Of a DNA stretch of 64,000 bases, positions 45,875-55,147 are shown piece by piece. The first letter of the stretch is position 1; every line of letters begins with the position of its first letter. The position numbers and the translations under genes were made by a program. Origin of the DNA: Ruania suaedae (GTDB lineage: Bacteria; Actinomycetota; Actinomycetes; Actinomycetales; Beutenbergiaceae); contig NZ_CP088018.1 in the NCBI RefSeq assembly GCF_021049265.1, positions 3,100,001-3,164,000 on the forward strand, read 5' to 3'. The notes beneath the pieces are model-generated. The model was given only the letters and a program-made list of their open reading frames with translations. It ran no database searches and was not told the origin of the DNA.

Positions 45875-46720
45875 ATGACGCACCCCGGTGACCAGCCACC
45901 GGCGCCGGGCACACCGCCCCAGCCGGACCCCCAGTCGTGGGCCGCGCCGACCACCTGGGGCGCTCCGTCGGGTTCATCAGGCCCGCCGGAGGTCCCGGTC
46001 CCCGCGCCGCCCCCGACGACGGCGGCCGGGCCGCCCGGCCGGAGCATGTACGGCTCGCGGCCCGCTGCGCCCGCCACCGACCAGGACTCGTACGGCCAGT
46101 TCACCTTCCCGGTCATGCAGCGCGCCCGGCTCGAACCGGCTGCCGTGGCCTCCGTGGCGACCGCGGTGCTGGGCCCGGTGGCCATCGTCCTGGGTGCACT
46201 CGCCCACCGGCGGATCCGCCGCAACCGGCGTCGCAGCCCTGCCCTGGCCTGGACGGGCATCGGCCTCGGCGCCCTGGTCACGCTGGCATGGGTGCTCACC
46301 GTCGTGGTCCTGGCCGGCAACGGCACGATCGACCGGCTCACCGAACGACCGCAGGCCGGCGATGTGGAGTCGGCCCGCACCGTGGGCGCCTCGAACGTGG
46401 CGGTGGGCAACTGCGTCGAGTTCCTGCCCCCCGGCGAGCAGGTGGGGGAGGTCCGCCTCGTGCCGTGCGACCAGGCCCACATCGCCCAGGCAATCTCCAG
46501 CCACGAGCTCGACGGCGTCTTCCCCGGGGCGCAGGCCGTCGCCGACCAGGCGCTCGCCGCGTGCGAGCCGGACGTGAGCGCCCTGGAGAGCACCGGCACT
46601 CCCGTCACCACCTGGTACCTGGCGCCGACCCCGCAGGCCTGGGAGCAGGGCTCCACCAGTGTGGTGTGCCTGGCCCGTGGCAGCACCGGGCCGTTCGAGG
46701 GCGACCTGCTCGCAGGATGA
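45875..46720 (+). CDS. DUF4190 plus Septum_form-like membrane protein
   Basis: The 281-residue protein begins with a 75-residue Pro/Ala-rich cytoplasmic region. Two membrane helices with the DUF4190 pattern (ASVATAVLGPVAIVLGALAHRRIRR, then ALAWTGIGLGALVTLAWVLTVVV) follow. The extracytoplasmic domain has paired cysteines (GNCVEFLP, VPCDQAH, ACEPD, VVCLARG), the Septum_form pattern. Its role is unknown; the family name comes from a presumed link to division. It is the first of three tandem genes with the same C-terminal domain, and its stop overlaps the next start (GATGAG). Confidence 0.75.
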   Translation: MTHPGDQPPAPGTPPQPDPQSWAAPTTWGAPSGSSGPPEVPVPAPPPTTAAGPPGRSMYGSRPAAPATDQDSYGQFTFPVMQRARLEPAAVASVATAVLGPVAIVLGALAHRRIRRNRRRSPALAWTGIGLGALVTLAWVLTVVVLAGNGTIDRLTERPQAGDVESARTVGASNVAVGNCVEFLPPGEQVGEVRLVPCDQAHIAQAISSHELDGVFPGAQAVADQALAACEPDVSALESTGTPVTTWYLAPTPQAWEQGSTSVVCLARGSTGPFEGDLLAG

Positions 46721-47436
46721 GCGACCACGGCCACGAGTCGGACGGCGACCGGCCCCTCTCGGAGGGCCTGCCGCCGCCGCAGGGCAGGCACGCCGGCTCG
46801 TGGGCGGGACCCCGTCGGCGAGCCGGGTCGGCGGACGTGGGCCCCACCCACCGCCAGCGACGATCCACGGGTACCGTCCCGGCGGTCGTCGCCGTGCTCA
46901 GCGGCCTCGCCTTGCTCGCCACGGTCCTCGTCCTGGGCCTGCGCCACCTCTCCCCCGCAGACCCCGCCCCGACGACGGCCGGCGCTCCACCGTCCACCCC
47001 GGCACCGGAGCCGGCGGCGACCCCGGCCGCCGCCACGGGGCCGGCCGAGGAGAGCGACACCGTCTCCGAGACCGATCTCACCGTCGGGCTCTGCCTCGAG
47101 GACTACGAGCTCGGCGCCGAGGAGATCACCCGGGTGGAGTGCTCCGCACCCCACCGGTTCGAGGTCTTCGCCCAGGAGCGGCTCAGCGACGAGGAGTACC
47201 CCGGCGAGGAGGACGTGATGGCCCGCGGCGAGGAGTTCTGCCGCGACGCCCTCCTCACCGGTCTGCCCGATGAGGTGGACATGGCCTCCATCGTCTACCG
47301 CACCATCTCACCCTCGCCGGCGACCTGGGAGGCGGGCGAGCGCACGCTGACCTGCATCGTGGGGGCGGACTCGGGGCACCGGCTGAGCGGCAGCTTCACC
47401 GACGACCTGGGCGTGACGATCACGCCGACGCGCTGA
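46717..47436 (+). CDS. Septum_form-like single-pass membrane protein (2)
   Basis: This 239-residue paralogue has a basic N-terminal region (about 50 residues), one membrane helix (VVAVLSGLALLATVLVLGL), a Pro/Ala/Thr linker and an extracytoplasmic domain with cysteines in GLCLEDYE, VECSAPH, FCRDAL and LTCIVG. These match the cysteine positions in its neighbours, so two disulphides are likely. The ATG at 46717 overlaps the previous stop by 4 bp, so the two are translationally coupled. Function unknown. Confidence 0.72.
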   Translation: MSDHGHESDGDRPLSEGLPPPQGRHAGSWAGPRRRAGSADVGPTHRQRRSTGTVPAVVAVLSGLALLATVLVLGLRHLSPADPAPTTAGAPPSTPAPEPAATPAAATGPAEESDTVSETDLTVGLCLEDYELGAEEITRVECSAPHRFEVFAQERLSDEEYPGEEDVMARGEEFCRDALLTGLPDEVDMASIVYRTISPSPATWEAGERTLTCIVGADSGHRLSGSFTDDLGVTITPTR

Positions 47437-47488
47437 GGCAGGCCGCGACAGTAGCGGCGGGCCGAGCCCGACTTCTAGAGTCAGCAGC

Positions 47489-48292
47489 ATGAGCGCACCG
47501 TGGGACCCCAATCAGCAGCCCGGCCCACCCCCGGGCCCCGGGGCGCAGCAGCAGCCCGGGCATGGAGCGCAGCCCGGTTACGGACAGCCCGGGCACGGTC
47601 ACCCCGGGTACGGTCCGCAATCCGGATACGGGCAGCAACCCCAGCAACCGGCTCCCTCCTACGGTCAGCAGCCGGGCTACTACGGTCAGCCGGCGCAGGC
47701 AGGCTACGGCCCGCCGGGCTACGGCGCCCCGTACGGCCAGCAGTTCGGCGCTCCCCCGCCGAAGAACCGTGCGCCGCTAATCGTCGGGATCGTCGTGCTC
47801 GTCCTGGTGGTCGCCGTCGGCGGCTTCCTCGCGCTACGCCTGCTCACCGGCGAGGAGGAGCAACCCACCGCAGGGCAGACGGCGGCACCCATCGACGGCC
47901 CCGAGGAGATCGAGGACCTCGACCTGCTGCCCGGGCACTGCCTGGAGTCGCTGGAGTACCTCTATCCCGGCGACAACCTGCTGCAGGCACTGCCGTGCCA
48001 GGACCCGCACGGTCTGGAGGTCTACGCCGAAGAGCTGGTCGAGGAGGCCGACTACCCGGACTTCCCGGGTGAGGACGTCTTCGGCACCGCAGCGGACGAG
48101 TTCTGCCTCGCCGGGATCGACACGGCGCTACCGGCGGGCCTGGACACCACCAACATCGGCTACCACTCCCTCTACCCCTCGCAGGAGACCTGGGACGCCG
48201 GGGATCGCAAGTTCACCTGCCTGATCGTGGCCGACGACGGCTACACGTTCACCGGCAGCGTCGTCGCCGGCGACGACGTCACGATCTCCTGA
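47489..48292 (+). CDS. Septum_form-like single-pass membrane protein (3)
   Basis: The 267-residue protein has a 90-residue N-terminal region of Gly/Gln/Pro/Tyr repeats (PGYGQPGHGHPGYG-like), one membrane helix (APLIVGIVVLVLVVAVGGFLAL) and the same cysteine-containing outer domain (GHCLESLEYLYPGD, LPCQDPHGLEVYA, FCLAGID, FTCLIVADDGYTFTGSV). It is the third tandem member, 52 bp after the second. The low-complexity tail may mediate clustering at the membrane; this is inference. Confidence 0.75.
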   Translation: MSAPWDPNQQPGPPPGPGAQQQPGHGAQPGYGQPGHGHPGYGPQSGYGQQPQQPAPSYGQQPGYYGQPAQAGYGPPGYGAPYGQQFGAPPPKNRAPLIVGIVVLVLVVAVGGFLALRLLTGEEEQPTAGQTAAPIDGPEEIEDLDLLPGHCLESLEYLYPGDNLLQALPCQDPHGLEVYAEELVEEADYPDFPGEDVFGTAADEFCLAGIDTALPAGLDTTNIGYHSLYPSQETWDAGDRKFTCLIVADDGYTFTGSVVAGDDVTIS

Positions 48293-48297
48293 CACTC

Positions 48298-48327
48298 CCG
48301 GCCCCGACGCACGAGCGCCGGGGCCGG
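48298..48327. terminator. Hairpin terminator before clpB 3' end
   Basis: CCGGCCCCG (48298-48306) and CGGGGCCGG (48319-48327) are perfect 9-bp arms. They lie between the convergent Septum_form (3) and clpB genes and should stop transcription from both. Confidence 0.75.
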
Positions 48328-48348
48328 TGTCGGGAGCGCGGCGGCTCG

Positions 48349-50946
48349 TCAGGACGCCGTCAGCACCAGGCCCTGGTCGGTCAGCGAGGCCGGGCGGTCC
48401 ACCGTGACGGAGCCGCCGTCGAGGATCTCCCCCGCCAGCAGCATTCGTGCGAGCCGGTCGCCGATCTCACGCTGGACCAGCCGCCGCAGCGGCCGCGCCC
48501 CGTAGGCCGGGTCGTACCCCTCCAGCGCCAGCCACTCCCGGGCGGCGGGGGTGACCTCCAGACCGAGGCGCCGGTCGGCCAGGCGCTCGGCCATCCGCTC
48601 CAGCTGCAGGTCCACGATGCTCCCGAGCTCGTCCAGGCTGAGCGCGTCGAAGACGACGATCTCGTCGAGCCGGTTGAGGAACTCCGGCTTGAACGAGGCC
48701 CGCACGGCGGCCAGCACCTGCTCGCGCTTGGCCTCGCTCCCGAGCGAGGCGTCCACGAGGAACTGGGAACCGAGGTTCGACGTCAGCACCAGAATCGTGT
48801 TGCGGAAGTCCACGGTCCGGCCCTGACCGTCGGTGAGCCGGCCGTCGTCGAGTACCTGCAGCAGCACGTCGAAGACCTCCGGGTGCGCCTTCTCCACCTC
48901 GTCGAGCAGGACCACCGAGTACGGACGCCGGCGCACGGCCTCGGTCAGCTGGCCGCCTGCTTCGTAGCCGACATAGCCGGGAGGAGCCCCGACCAGCCGC
49001 GCCACCGAGTGCTTCTCGCCGTACTCGCTCATGTCGATGCGCACGATCGCGCGCTCATCGTCGAAGAGGAAGTCGGCCAGGGACTTCGCCAGCTCGGTCT
49101 TGCCGACGCCGGTGGGCCCGAGGAACAGGAAGGATCCAGTGGGCCGGTCCGGGTCGGAGATCCCGGCACGGGAACGGCGCACGGCATCGGAGACTGCCCG
49201 CACGGCGTCGCGCTGGCCGATCAGGCGCTCGCCGAGCACGTCCTCCATGTGCAGCAACTTCTGCGTCTCCCCCTCAAGCAACCGGCCGGTGGGGATACCG
49301 GTCCACGCGCCCACCACCTCGGCGATCTCCTCGACGCCGACATGGTCGGCGATCATCGGCACCGTCGCGCTCGTGGCCGCGTCACGCTCGGCGGCCTCTG
49401 CCTCGGCGATCTGCTGCTCGACGGCGGGAATCTCTCCGTAGAGCAGGCGCGAGGCCCGCTCGAGGTCGCCCTCGCGCTGGGCACGTTCGGCATCGGTGCG
49501 CATCGCGTCGAGCTGGGCCTTGAGGTCACCCACCCGGTTGTGGCCGGCCTTCTCCGACTCCCAGCGCGCGTTCAACCCTGCGAGCTCCTCGGAGCGGTCG
49601 GCCAGGTCGGCGCGCAACTTCTCCAGCCGCTCACGGGAGGCCTCGTCGGCTGAGTCCGAGAGGTAGGACTCCTCCATCTTCAGCCGGTCCACGGCGCGCC
49701 GTAGCTCGTCGATCTCCACCGGGGAGGAGTCCAGCTCCATCCGCAGCCGGGAGGCTGCCTCGTCGATCAGGTCGATCGCCTTGTCCGGCAGCTGGCGGCC
49801 GGGGATGTAGCGGTCGGACAGCTGCGCGGCGGCCACGAGCGCACCGTCGGCGATGGTCACCTGGTGGTGGGCCTCGTACTTGGGTGCGATACCCCGCAGG
49901 ATGGCCACGGTGTCCTCCACCGAGGGCTCGCCGACGAAGACCTGCTGGAACCGGCGCTCCAGCGCCGGATCGGTCTCCACGTGCTCGCGGAACTCATCCA
50001 GCGTGGTGGCCCCGACCATGCGCAGCTCCCCGCGCGCCAGCATCGGCTTGAGCATGTTGCCGGCGTCCATCGAACCCTCGGAGGCGCCCGCCCCGACGAC
50101 GGTGTGCAGCTCGTCGATGAAGGTGACGACCTCGCCGTCGGAGCTCTTGATCTCGTCCAGCACGGCCTTGAGGCGCTCCTCGAACTCGCCCCGGTACTTC
50201 GCCCCGGCCACCATCGCGGCCAGGTCGAGGGAGATCAGTCGCTTGTCCCGCAGCGAGTCGGGCACGTCGCCGTCGACGATGCGCTGGGCCAGCCCCTCCA
50301 CCACGGCGGTCTTGCCGACACCGGGCTCGCCGATCAGCACCGGGTTGTTCTTCGTGCGACGCGAGAGCACCTGCACCACCCGGCGGATCTCGGAGTCGCG
50401 CCCGATGATCGGGTCGATCCTGCCCTCGCGTGCGGCGGCAGTGAGGTCCACGCCGTACTTCTCCAGCGCCTGGAACGTCCCCTCCGGGTCGGCGGAGGTG
50501 ACCCGCCCGCTCCCGCGCACCTGGGGCAGCGCGGCGAGCAGCTGATCGCGCGAGGCCCCCGCCCCGCGCAGCGCCTCACCGACGGCACCGGCGTCCTTGG
50601 CGAGGCCGAGCAGGAGGTGCTCGGTGGAGACGTACTCGTCACCCAAAGCCTTGGACTCGTCGCCGGCGGCGTCGGTCACCGTCAGCATGGCGCGCGACAT
50701 GCGAGGCTGGCTCACCGAGGAGCCGGCCGCGGCGGGCATGGCCGCCAGGATGCCCTGGGTCTGCTGACCCAGATGGCCCAGGTCGGCGCCGACGGCACCG
50801 AGCAGCGCGACGGCGACCCCGTCCGTCTGCTGCAGCAGGGCACCCAGTAGATGCGCCGGTTCGAGCTGGGCATGACCGGCGCTCGTGGCTGCTCGGACGG
50901 CGGCCGAGACCGCTTCCTGGGACTTGGTGGTGAGCTTGGTGTCCAT
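48349..50946 (-). CDS. clpB: ATP-dependent disaggregase ClpB
   Basis: This 865-residue AAA+ chaperone works with DnaK to dissolve protein aggregates. The N-domain spans about residues 1-145. NBD1 has Walker A GEPGVGKT at 206-213; a coiled middle domain (about 400-520, rich in Glu, Arg and Leu) follows, then NBD2 with [15 protein letters not shown] near 607 and [16 protein letters not shown]. All key motifs are intact and length is normal. CGGAGG precedes the ATG. A HAIR element at 50994-51014 indicates HspR control and heat induction. No dnaK operon is in the window. Confidence 0.96.
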   Translation of the reverse strand: MDTKLTTKSQEAVSAAVRAATSAGHAQLEPAHLLGALLQQTDGVAVALLGAVGADLGHLGQQTQGILAAMPAAAGSSVSQPRMSRAMLTVTDAAGDESKALGDEYVSTEHLLLGLAKDAGAVGEALRGAGASRDQLLAALPQVRGSGRVTSADPEGTFQALEKYGVDLTAAAREGRIDPIIGRDSEIRRVVQVLSRRTKNNPVLIGEPGVGKTAVVEGLAQRIVDGDVPDSLRDKRLISLDLAAMVAGAKYRGEFEERLKAVLDEIKSSDGEVVTFIDELHTVVGAGASEGSMDAGNMLKPMLARGELRMVGATTLDEFREHVETDPALERRFQQVFVGEPSVEDTVAILRGIAPKYEAHHQVTIADGALVAAAQLSDRYIPGRQLPDKAIDLIDEAASRLRMELDSSPVEIDELRRAVDRLKMEESYLSDSADEASRERLEKLRADLADRSEELAGLNARWESEKAGHNRVGDLKAQLDAMRTDAERAQREGDLERASRLLYGEIPAVEQQIAEAEAAERDAATSATVPMIADHVGVEEIAEVVGAWTGIPTGRLLEGETQKLLHMEDVLGERLIGQRDAVRAVSDAVRRSRAGISDPDRPTGSFLFLGPTGVGKTELAKSLADFLFDDERAIVRIDMSEYGEKHSVARLVGAPPGYVGYEAGGQLTEAVRRRPYSVVLLDEVEKAHPEVFDVLLQVLDDGRLTDGQGRTVDFRNTILVLTSNLGSQFLVDASLGSEAKREQVLAAVRASFKPEFLNRLDEIVVFDALSLDELGSIVDLQLERMAERLADRRLGLEVTPAAREWLALEGYDPAYGARPLRRLVQREIGDRLARMLLAGEILDGGSVTVDRPASLTDQGLVLTAS

Positions 50947-50993
50947 CGACCCTCCGTGTGCTGTCCGTGTCTGCTCTCGACAACCATGCCAGA

Positions 50994-51014
50994 GTTGAGT
51001 CTATTCCACTCAAC
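50994..51014. promoter_or_regulatory. HAIR element (HspR operator)
   Basis: GTTGAGT-N7-ACTCAAC is a perfect inverted repeat and matches the HspR-associated consensus CTTGAGT-N7-ACTCAAG except at the outermost base of each arm. It lies 48 bp before the clpB start, where it would overlap the promoter. Confidence 0.88.
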
Positions 51015-51126
51015 CCCCTGGCACAGTGACGTGCGATTCTCGCTGCAGCCAGCGCAAGCCTGGGTCACACTGGGCTCGAGGCATCCGACCGGAGGCCGCA
51101 AGCGGCGAGACGAGGAGGAGATCCGC

Positions 51127-51378
51127 ATGCCGGGTTTCGACGAGCTGAAGAGGAAGGCGCAGCACGCGCTGGGCGACGAGCAGAAGACCGACGACGCCCT
51201 GAACCGCGCCGCACGCTTCGTCAACGACAAGACCGGCGGCAAGCACGCCGACAAGGTCGAGAAGGGCCGCGAGTTCCTCGACGACAAGGTCGGCGAGGAG
51301 CAGGGCGGCCGCGAGTCCTCCACGTTGGAGGACCCTCCCCCCGCCGAGCAGCCCGGGTCAGGCGACCACCGGCGATGA
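51127..51378 (+). CDS. Small MT0933-like (Rv0909-type) antitoxin family protein
   Basis: The 83-residue product MPGFDELKRKAQHALGDEQK, with RFVNDKTGGKHADKVEKG and EFLDDKVGEEQGG, matches a small, highly charged actinobacterial family annotated as MT0933-like antitoxin. The antitoxin role is suggested in databases for the mycobacterial homologue but I see no toxin gene beside it (the next gene is a HIT protein, 64 bp away), so here it may be a stress or DNA-associated protein instead. GAGGAGGAG precedes the ATG. Confidence 0.7.
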   Translation: MPGFDELKRKAQHALGDEQKTDDALNRAARFVNDKTGGKHADKVEKGREFLDDKVGEEQGGRESSTLEDPPPAEQPGSGDHRR

Positions 51379-51442
51379 GCCCGTCCCCCGCAGGCTCGCT
51401 GCCGGGCAGGCCTGCCGGCCCTGCGGGCCGCCGGTCCCGGCG

Positions 51443-51901
51443 ATGAGTGAGCCCGGAGGCCACGCCGGCAGCGCCGAGTGCCTCTTCTGCCGGATCGCCG
51501 CGGGCACCGATCCGGCACGCCTCGTGCTCACCACCGAGCACGTGGTCGCCTTCCTCGACGTCCGCCCGGTGTTCGCGGGCCACACGCTGCTGGTTCCGCG
51601 CGAGCACGTGCCCACGCTGGTGGACCTGCCCGCCCGCCTGTCGGCTGAGTTCTGGGAGACCGGCCGGCGGCTCGCGGCGGCACTGCCCCGGGGGCTCGGC
51701 GCCGAAGGCACCTTCGTGGCGATCAACAACGTGGTGAGCCAGTCCGTCCCGCACCTGCACCTGCACGTGGTCCCCCGCACGAAGGGCGACGGGCTGCGCG
51801 GCTTCTTCTGGCCCCGCACCCGCTACGCCGATGAGGCGGAGGCGGAGCGGACGGCCGAGCGCATCCGCGCCGCGTTGGCCGAGGAGCGGTCTGCACCCTG
51901 A
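51443..51901 (+). CDS. HIT-family hydrolase
   Basis: The 152-residue protein is a histidine-triad hydrolase/transferase acting on nucleoside phosphoramidates or dinucleotides. The triad SVPHLHLHVVPR (His104, His106, His108) is complete, and CLFC (Cys13, Cys16) with two further His residues can bind structural zinc, as in many actinobacterial HIT proteins. Length is normal. It is followed after 28 bp by the LppM-type lipoprotein gene on the same strand. Confidence 0.9.
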   Translation: MSEPGGHAGSAECLFCRIAAGTDPARLVLTTEHVVAFLDVRPVFAGHTLLVPREHVPTLVDLPARLSAEFWETGRRLAAALPRGLGAEGTFVAINNVVSQSVPHLHLHVVPRTKGDGLRGFFWPRTRYADEAEAERTAERIRAALAEERSAP

Positions 51902-51929
51902 CGGGCCGGCAGGTGGCAGACTCGATCGG

Positions 51930-52568
51930 GTGAAGCACCTCCTGCGCGCCCTCGTCCTGCTGCTGTGCATGGCCGGACTGGCCGGCTGCTTCCGGGTGGA
52001 CGGGGCACTCACCCTCGCCCCGGACGGGGCGAGCGTCTCGGGCGAGGTGACGGTCGCCGTCGCCCGGCAGTGGGCGCAGGACAACGGCGAGGACCTGGAG
52101 GCCATCGTGGCCGGGATCGAGTCCGATCTGGCGGCCAACCCCGATCAGGGGGTCAGCGGAGAGCGGTTCGAGACCGAGGACCACCTCGGGATCACTCTCT
52201 CGCTGGCCGATACCCCGGTGGAGCGGCTCGAGGCAGCCACGAGCGGGGCGCTGCGCATCTCCGGCGACGATCAGGAGTTCACGGTGGTCGCCGACCTGGC
52301 CGGCCTGGCCGAGGCCGAGGGCAGCGAGGGGTGGTCGGCCGACCTGGCGCTCACCTTTCCTGAGGGGGTCACCCGCCACGACGGCGACCTCGAGGGTTCG
52401 ACGGTGACGTGGCAGCTCGATGCCGATGACCCCGCCCTGCGCGCCACCGGCCCGACCCCGGGAGCGAGCACGCCGTTCCCCTGGATCCCCGTCTCGGCGG
52501 GACTGATCCTGCTGGGAGGGGTGGGGTTCGCGCTGATGTCGTGGCGACAGCGCCGCTCGCGGACCTGA
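51930..52568 (+). CDS. LppM-family lipoprotein
   Basis: The 212-residue product starts with a lipoprotein signal (LLRALVLLLCMAGLAGC, Cys20) followed by FRVDGALTLAPDGASVSGEV, the typical LppM beginning. A C-terminal membrane helix (WIPVSAGLILLGGVGFALM) and a basic tail make it both lipid-anchored and membrane-spanning. LppM of M. tuberculosis is linked to phagosome interaction, but the family is found in harmless actinomycetes too, so the basic role is unknown. The GTG at 51930 fits the signal peptide. Confidence 0.8.
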   Translation: MKHLLRALVLLLCMAGLAGCFRVDGALTLAPDGASVSGEVTVAVARQWAQDNGEDLEAIVAGIESDLAANPDQGVSGERFETEDHLGITLSLADTPVERLEAATSGALRISGDDQEFTVVADLAGLAEAEGSEGWSADLALTFPEGVTRHDGDLEGSTVTWQLDADDPALRATGPTPGASTPFPWIPVSAGLILLGGVGFALMSWRQRRSRT

Positions 52569-52673
52569 GTCGCTCTGCTCACCGGCCACCAGTCCTACCT
52601 CTGAACTTCCCCGGGAGGCACTCCGCGACGCCTAGTTCGCGCACCCGCCCGCCGCATCTGTCACTCTGAGCCC

Positions 52674-53471
52674 ATGACACATCACCGCCCTGAACGCGCC
52701 GCTCGCGAGGCGGCCGACAACCCCTGGTTCGAACGCGTCGCCCGGGCCGGTTTCGTCGCCTCCGGACTGGTTCACCTGATGGTGGGCGCCCTGGCCGTGC
52801 GCATCGCGCTCGGCGGCGGTGGCGAGGCCGACAGCAGCGGCGCGCTGCAGGCGCTGGGCTCGGCCCCCGGCGGGGCGATCCTGTTGTGGATCTGCACGAT
52901 CGGCTTCCTGGCGCTGGCGTTGTTCCAGTTCCTGACGGCGGCCGTCGGTGGCGGTGGCGCCGGCGACAAGGTCAAGGCCGCGGGCAAGGGGGTGCTCTAC
53001 GGGGCGCTGGGCGTCTCGGCCCTGCAGTACGCCACCGGTTCGGGCGGTTCGGGCGGTCAGAGCAGCACGAGCATGACCGGCCGGCTGATGCAGCTGCCCT
53101 TCGGGCCGATCCTGGTGGCGGTGGTGGGGGCGGTCGTGATCGGTGTCGGGATCTACCACGTGCACAAGGGGTGGACCCGCGGCTTCCTCAAGGACCTACG
53201 CGCCTCTGGTCACGGCACTCTCGGGCGGGGCATCACCGGGGCCGGCCGCGCCGGCTATATCGCCAAGGGCATCGCGCTGATCATCGTCGGCGGACTGTTC
53301 GGCGTCGCAGCCTGGCAGTCGGATCCGGACGAGGCCACCGGCCTGGACGGCGCCCTGAAGACGCTCGCCGAGCAGCCGTTCGGCACGGCACTGCTGCTGG
53401 CAGTCGCGATCGGGCTGATCCTCTACGGCGTCTACAGCTTCGCCCGCGCTCGTTACGCGCGGATGGACTGA
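52674..53471 (+). CDS. DUF1206 membrane protein
   Basis: This 265-residue protein has six hydrophobic segments in three two-helix repeats, the DUF1206 pattern (RAGFVASGLVHLMVGALAVRIALG, then KGVLYGALGVSALQYATG and RAGYIAKGIALIIVGGLFGVAAW). Each repeat begins with a Gly/Lys-rich motif. It is an inner-membrane protein of unknown function common in actinobacteria. It ends 14 bp before the convergent amidase stop. Confidence 0.85.
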   Translation: MTHHRPERAAREAADNPWFERVARAGFVASGLVHLMVGALAVRIALGGGGEADSSGALQALGSAPGGAILLWICTIGFLALALFQFLTAAVGGGGAGDKVKAAGKGVLYGALGVSALQYATGSGGSGGQSSTSMTGRLMQLPFGPILVAVVGAVVIGVGIYHVHKGWTRGFLKDLRASGHGTLGRGITGAGRAGYIAKGIALIIVGGLFGVAAWQSDPDEATGLDGALKTLAEQPFGTALLLAVAIGLILYGVYSFARARYARMD

Positions 53472-53484
53472 CGCCCGAGCAGCT

Positions 53485-54936
53485 TCACCACACCGGCGGG
53501 CGCCGGTCAGCCCAGGGCAGTGCCTCCTCGAGCGCGGCCGCCAGCGAGAGCAGCCGCTCCTCGCCACCCAACCCCGCTCCCAGGGCGACCCCGAACGGGA
53601 CCTGGGGGCCGCCGTCGGAGCCCTCGGCCGCGGCCTGGTGCAGCGGCAGTGACATCGCCGGCCAGCCGAGGATGTTCCAGGTGCTGGTCCAGGGCGTGTA
53701 GGCGCACTGCGCCCAGAAGTCGCCCTCGGGATCGGCGTCGTCGCGGATGGAGCCGATCGGCGCGGGCGGCTGCGCGAGGGTGGGCATGCAGATCACGTCG
53801 AGCTCGGACCAGGCCGCGGCGGTCTTGCGGGTCAGCCGCTGCCCGGCGCTGATCGCGTTCGCGTACGCCAGCCCACTCACGCCCCGGCCGCGCTCACGCA
53901 TCCAGCGCGTCAGCGGCACCAGCACCCCCTCGGCCCCCTCCGGCACGGGAGCACTGGCCGCCATCACCGACCAGACGTCCAGGAACGGCAGCCACTCCTC
54001 GGCCTCGAACGGGACCGGCGCCTCGGTGACGTGGTGGCCGAGCGCCTCCAGCGCCCGGGCAGTCTTCTCGACGGCGGCTCTCGCCTCCGGATGGACCGGC
54101 GCGCCAGGCGTGATCAGTGGCGTGGTCAGGACGCCCACCCGGAGGCCCTGCTCCCGGCGGTCGCAGGCGTCGAGGAAGGTGGTCTGCGGGCCGGGCAGCA
54201 GCGCGGAGTCGCCCGGCCACGGGCGGCTGAGCACGTCCAGCGCCAGGGCAGTGTCGCGCACGTCCCGGGTGAGCACGCCCTGGGTCGCCAGCGCCGGACC
54301 GTCCACCCCGTGCGGGCCGTTGGAGACGCGACCACGGCTGGCCTTGAGGCCCACGAGGCCGCAGGTGCTGGCGGGGATGCGGATCGAGCCGCCGCCGTCG
54401 CTGCCGTGCGCGATCGGCACAATGCCTGCCGCCACGGCCGCGGCGGCACCACCGGAGGAGCCACCCGCTGAGCGGGTCAGGTCCCAGGGGGTGCGCGCCG
54501 GCGGTGCGATGTCGGGCTCGGTGTAGCAGGGCAGCCCGATCTCGGGGGTGTTGGTCTTGCCCACCATCACGCTGCCGGCCTCGCGGAACCTCGTCACGAC
54601 GCCGTCGTCGACCTGTGGGACGAAACCCTCCAGGGCCGCGCTGCCGGCACGCATCGGCACCCCGGCCACCATGGTGAGGTCCTTGATGGGCAGCGGGACG
54701 CCCAGCAGGGGGCGGGTAGCGGCCAGCTGCTCGGGCGAGGACTCCTCGAGCAGGCAGGTTGCGTCGTCGGCCTGGGCCCGGGCGAGTTCGGGGCTGCGAG
54801 TCACGAAGGCGCCGATCCGCTCGCTCAGGGCATCGGCGCGCGCTTCGGTGTGGGCGAGCACCTCGGATGGCGAGGTCCGGCGGTCCCGGATCGCGGCGGC
54901 GAGTTCACGGGCGGTCAGATCGTGCAGGTCGGCCAT
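53485..54936 (-). CDS. Amidase (amidase signature family)
   Basis: The 483-residue enzyme has the Ser-cisSer-Lys triad: catalytic Lys in GVPLPIKDL near residue 86, then TRSAGGSSGGAAAAVAAGI carrying the cis-Ser, and SDGGGSIRIPAS carrying the nucleophile Ser. It hydrolyses amide bonds in the cytoplasm; the substrate cannot be read (amide, peptide amide or lactam). The motif CGLVGLKASRGRVSNGP is typical. It is divergent from the sugar operon at 55 kb and lies alone, so a link to that locus is not evident. Confidence 0.9.
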   Translation of the reverse strand: MADLHDLTARELAAAIRDRRTSPSEVLAHTEARADALSERIGAFVTRSPELARAQADDATCLLEESSPEQLAATRPLLGVPLPIKDLTMVAGVPMRAGSAALEGFVPQVDDGVVTRFREAGSVMVGKTNTPEIGLPCYTEPDIAPPARTPWDLTRSAGGSSGGAAAAVAAGIVPIAHGSDGGGSIRIPASTCGLVGLKASRGRVSNGPHGVDGPALATQGVLTRDVRDTALALDVLSRPWPGDSALLPGPQTTFLDACDRREQGLRVGVLTTPLITPGAPVHPEARAAVEKTARALEALGHHVTEAPVPFEAEEWLPFLDVWSVMAASAPVPEGAEGVLVPLTRWMRERGRGVSGLAYANAISAGQRLTRKTAAAWSELDVICMPTLAQPPAPIGSIRDDADPEGDFWAQCAYTPWTSTWNILGWPAMSLPLHQAAAEGSDGGPQVPFGVALGAGLGGEERLLSLAAALEEALPWADRRPPVW

Positions 54937-55077
54937 GGCACGAGCCTATGCGCCGACCTACCTTCCTGGTACGGACCGCGACTGGGCGATCGGTCGTTGC
55001 CGGGAACCTGGGTCGGTCGCGGAGACCGCGGCCCGACTACCCGCGAGCGCAGAACCTGCACTCCGCCTCCCGACCTG

Positions 55078-55106
55078 TTGACGCGCTCGCGAAGCCCACC
55101 TACGCT
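55078..55106 (+). promoter_or_regulatory. Sigma-70-type promoter of the sugar operon
   Basis: TTGACG (55078-55083) and TACGCT (55101-55106) are separated by exactly 17 bp, which is a clear -35/-10 pair for the main vegetative sigma factor. Transcription would begin near 55112 and run into the repeats and the first TIM-barrel gene. Confidence 0.7.
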
Positions 55107-55108
55107 GA

Positions 55109-55142
55109 GTGGATTCCAAAGTGGATCCAGAAAGGGATACAA
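55109..55142 (+). promoter_or_regulatory. Three 12-bp-spaced repeats, candidate repressor operator
   Basis: GTGGATTCCA, GTGGATCCAG and AGGGATACAA start at 55109, 55121 and 55133, exactly 12 bp apart. The first two contain the palindromes TGGATTCCA and TGGATCCA. They begin at the predicted transcription start, where a bound protein (perhaps the operon's own GntR regulator) would block the polymerase. Confidence 0.5.
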
Positions 55143-55147
55143 AAGCG

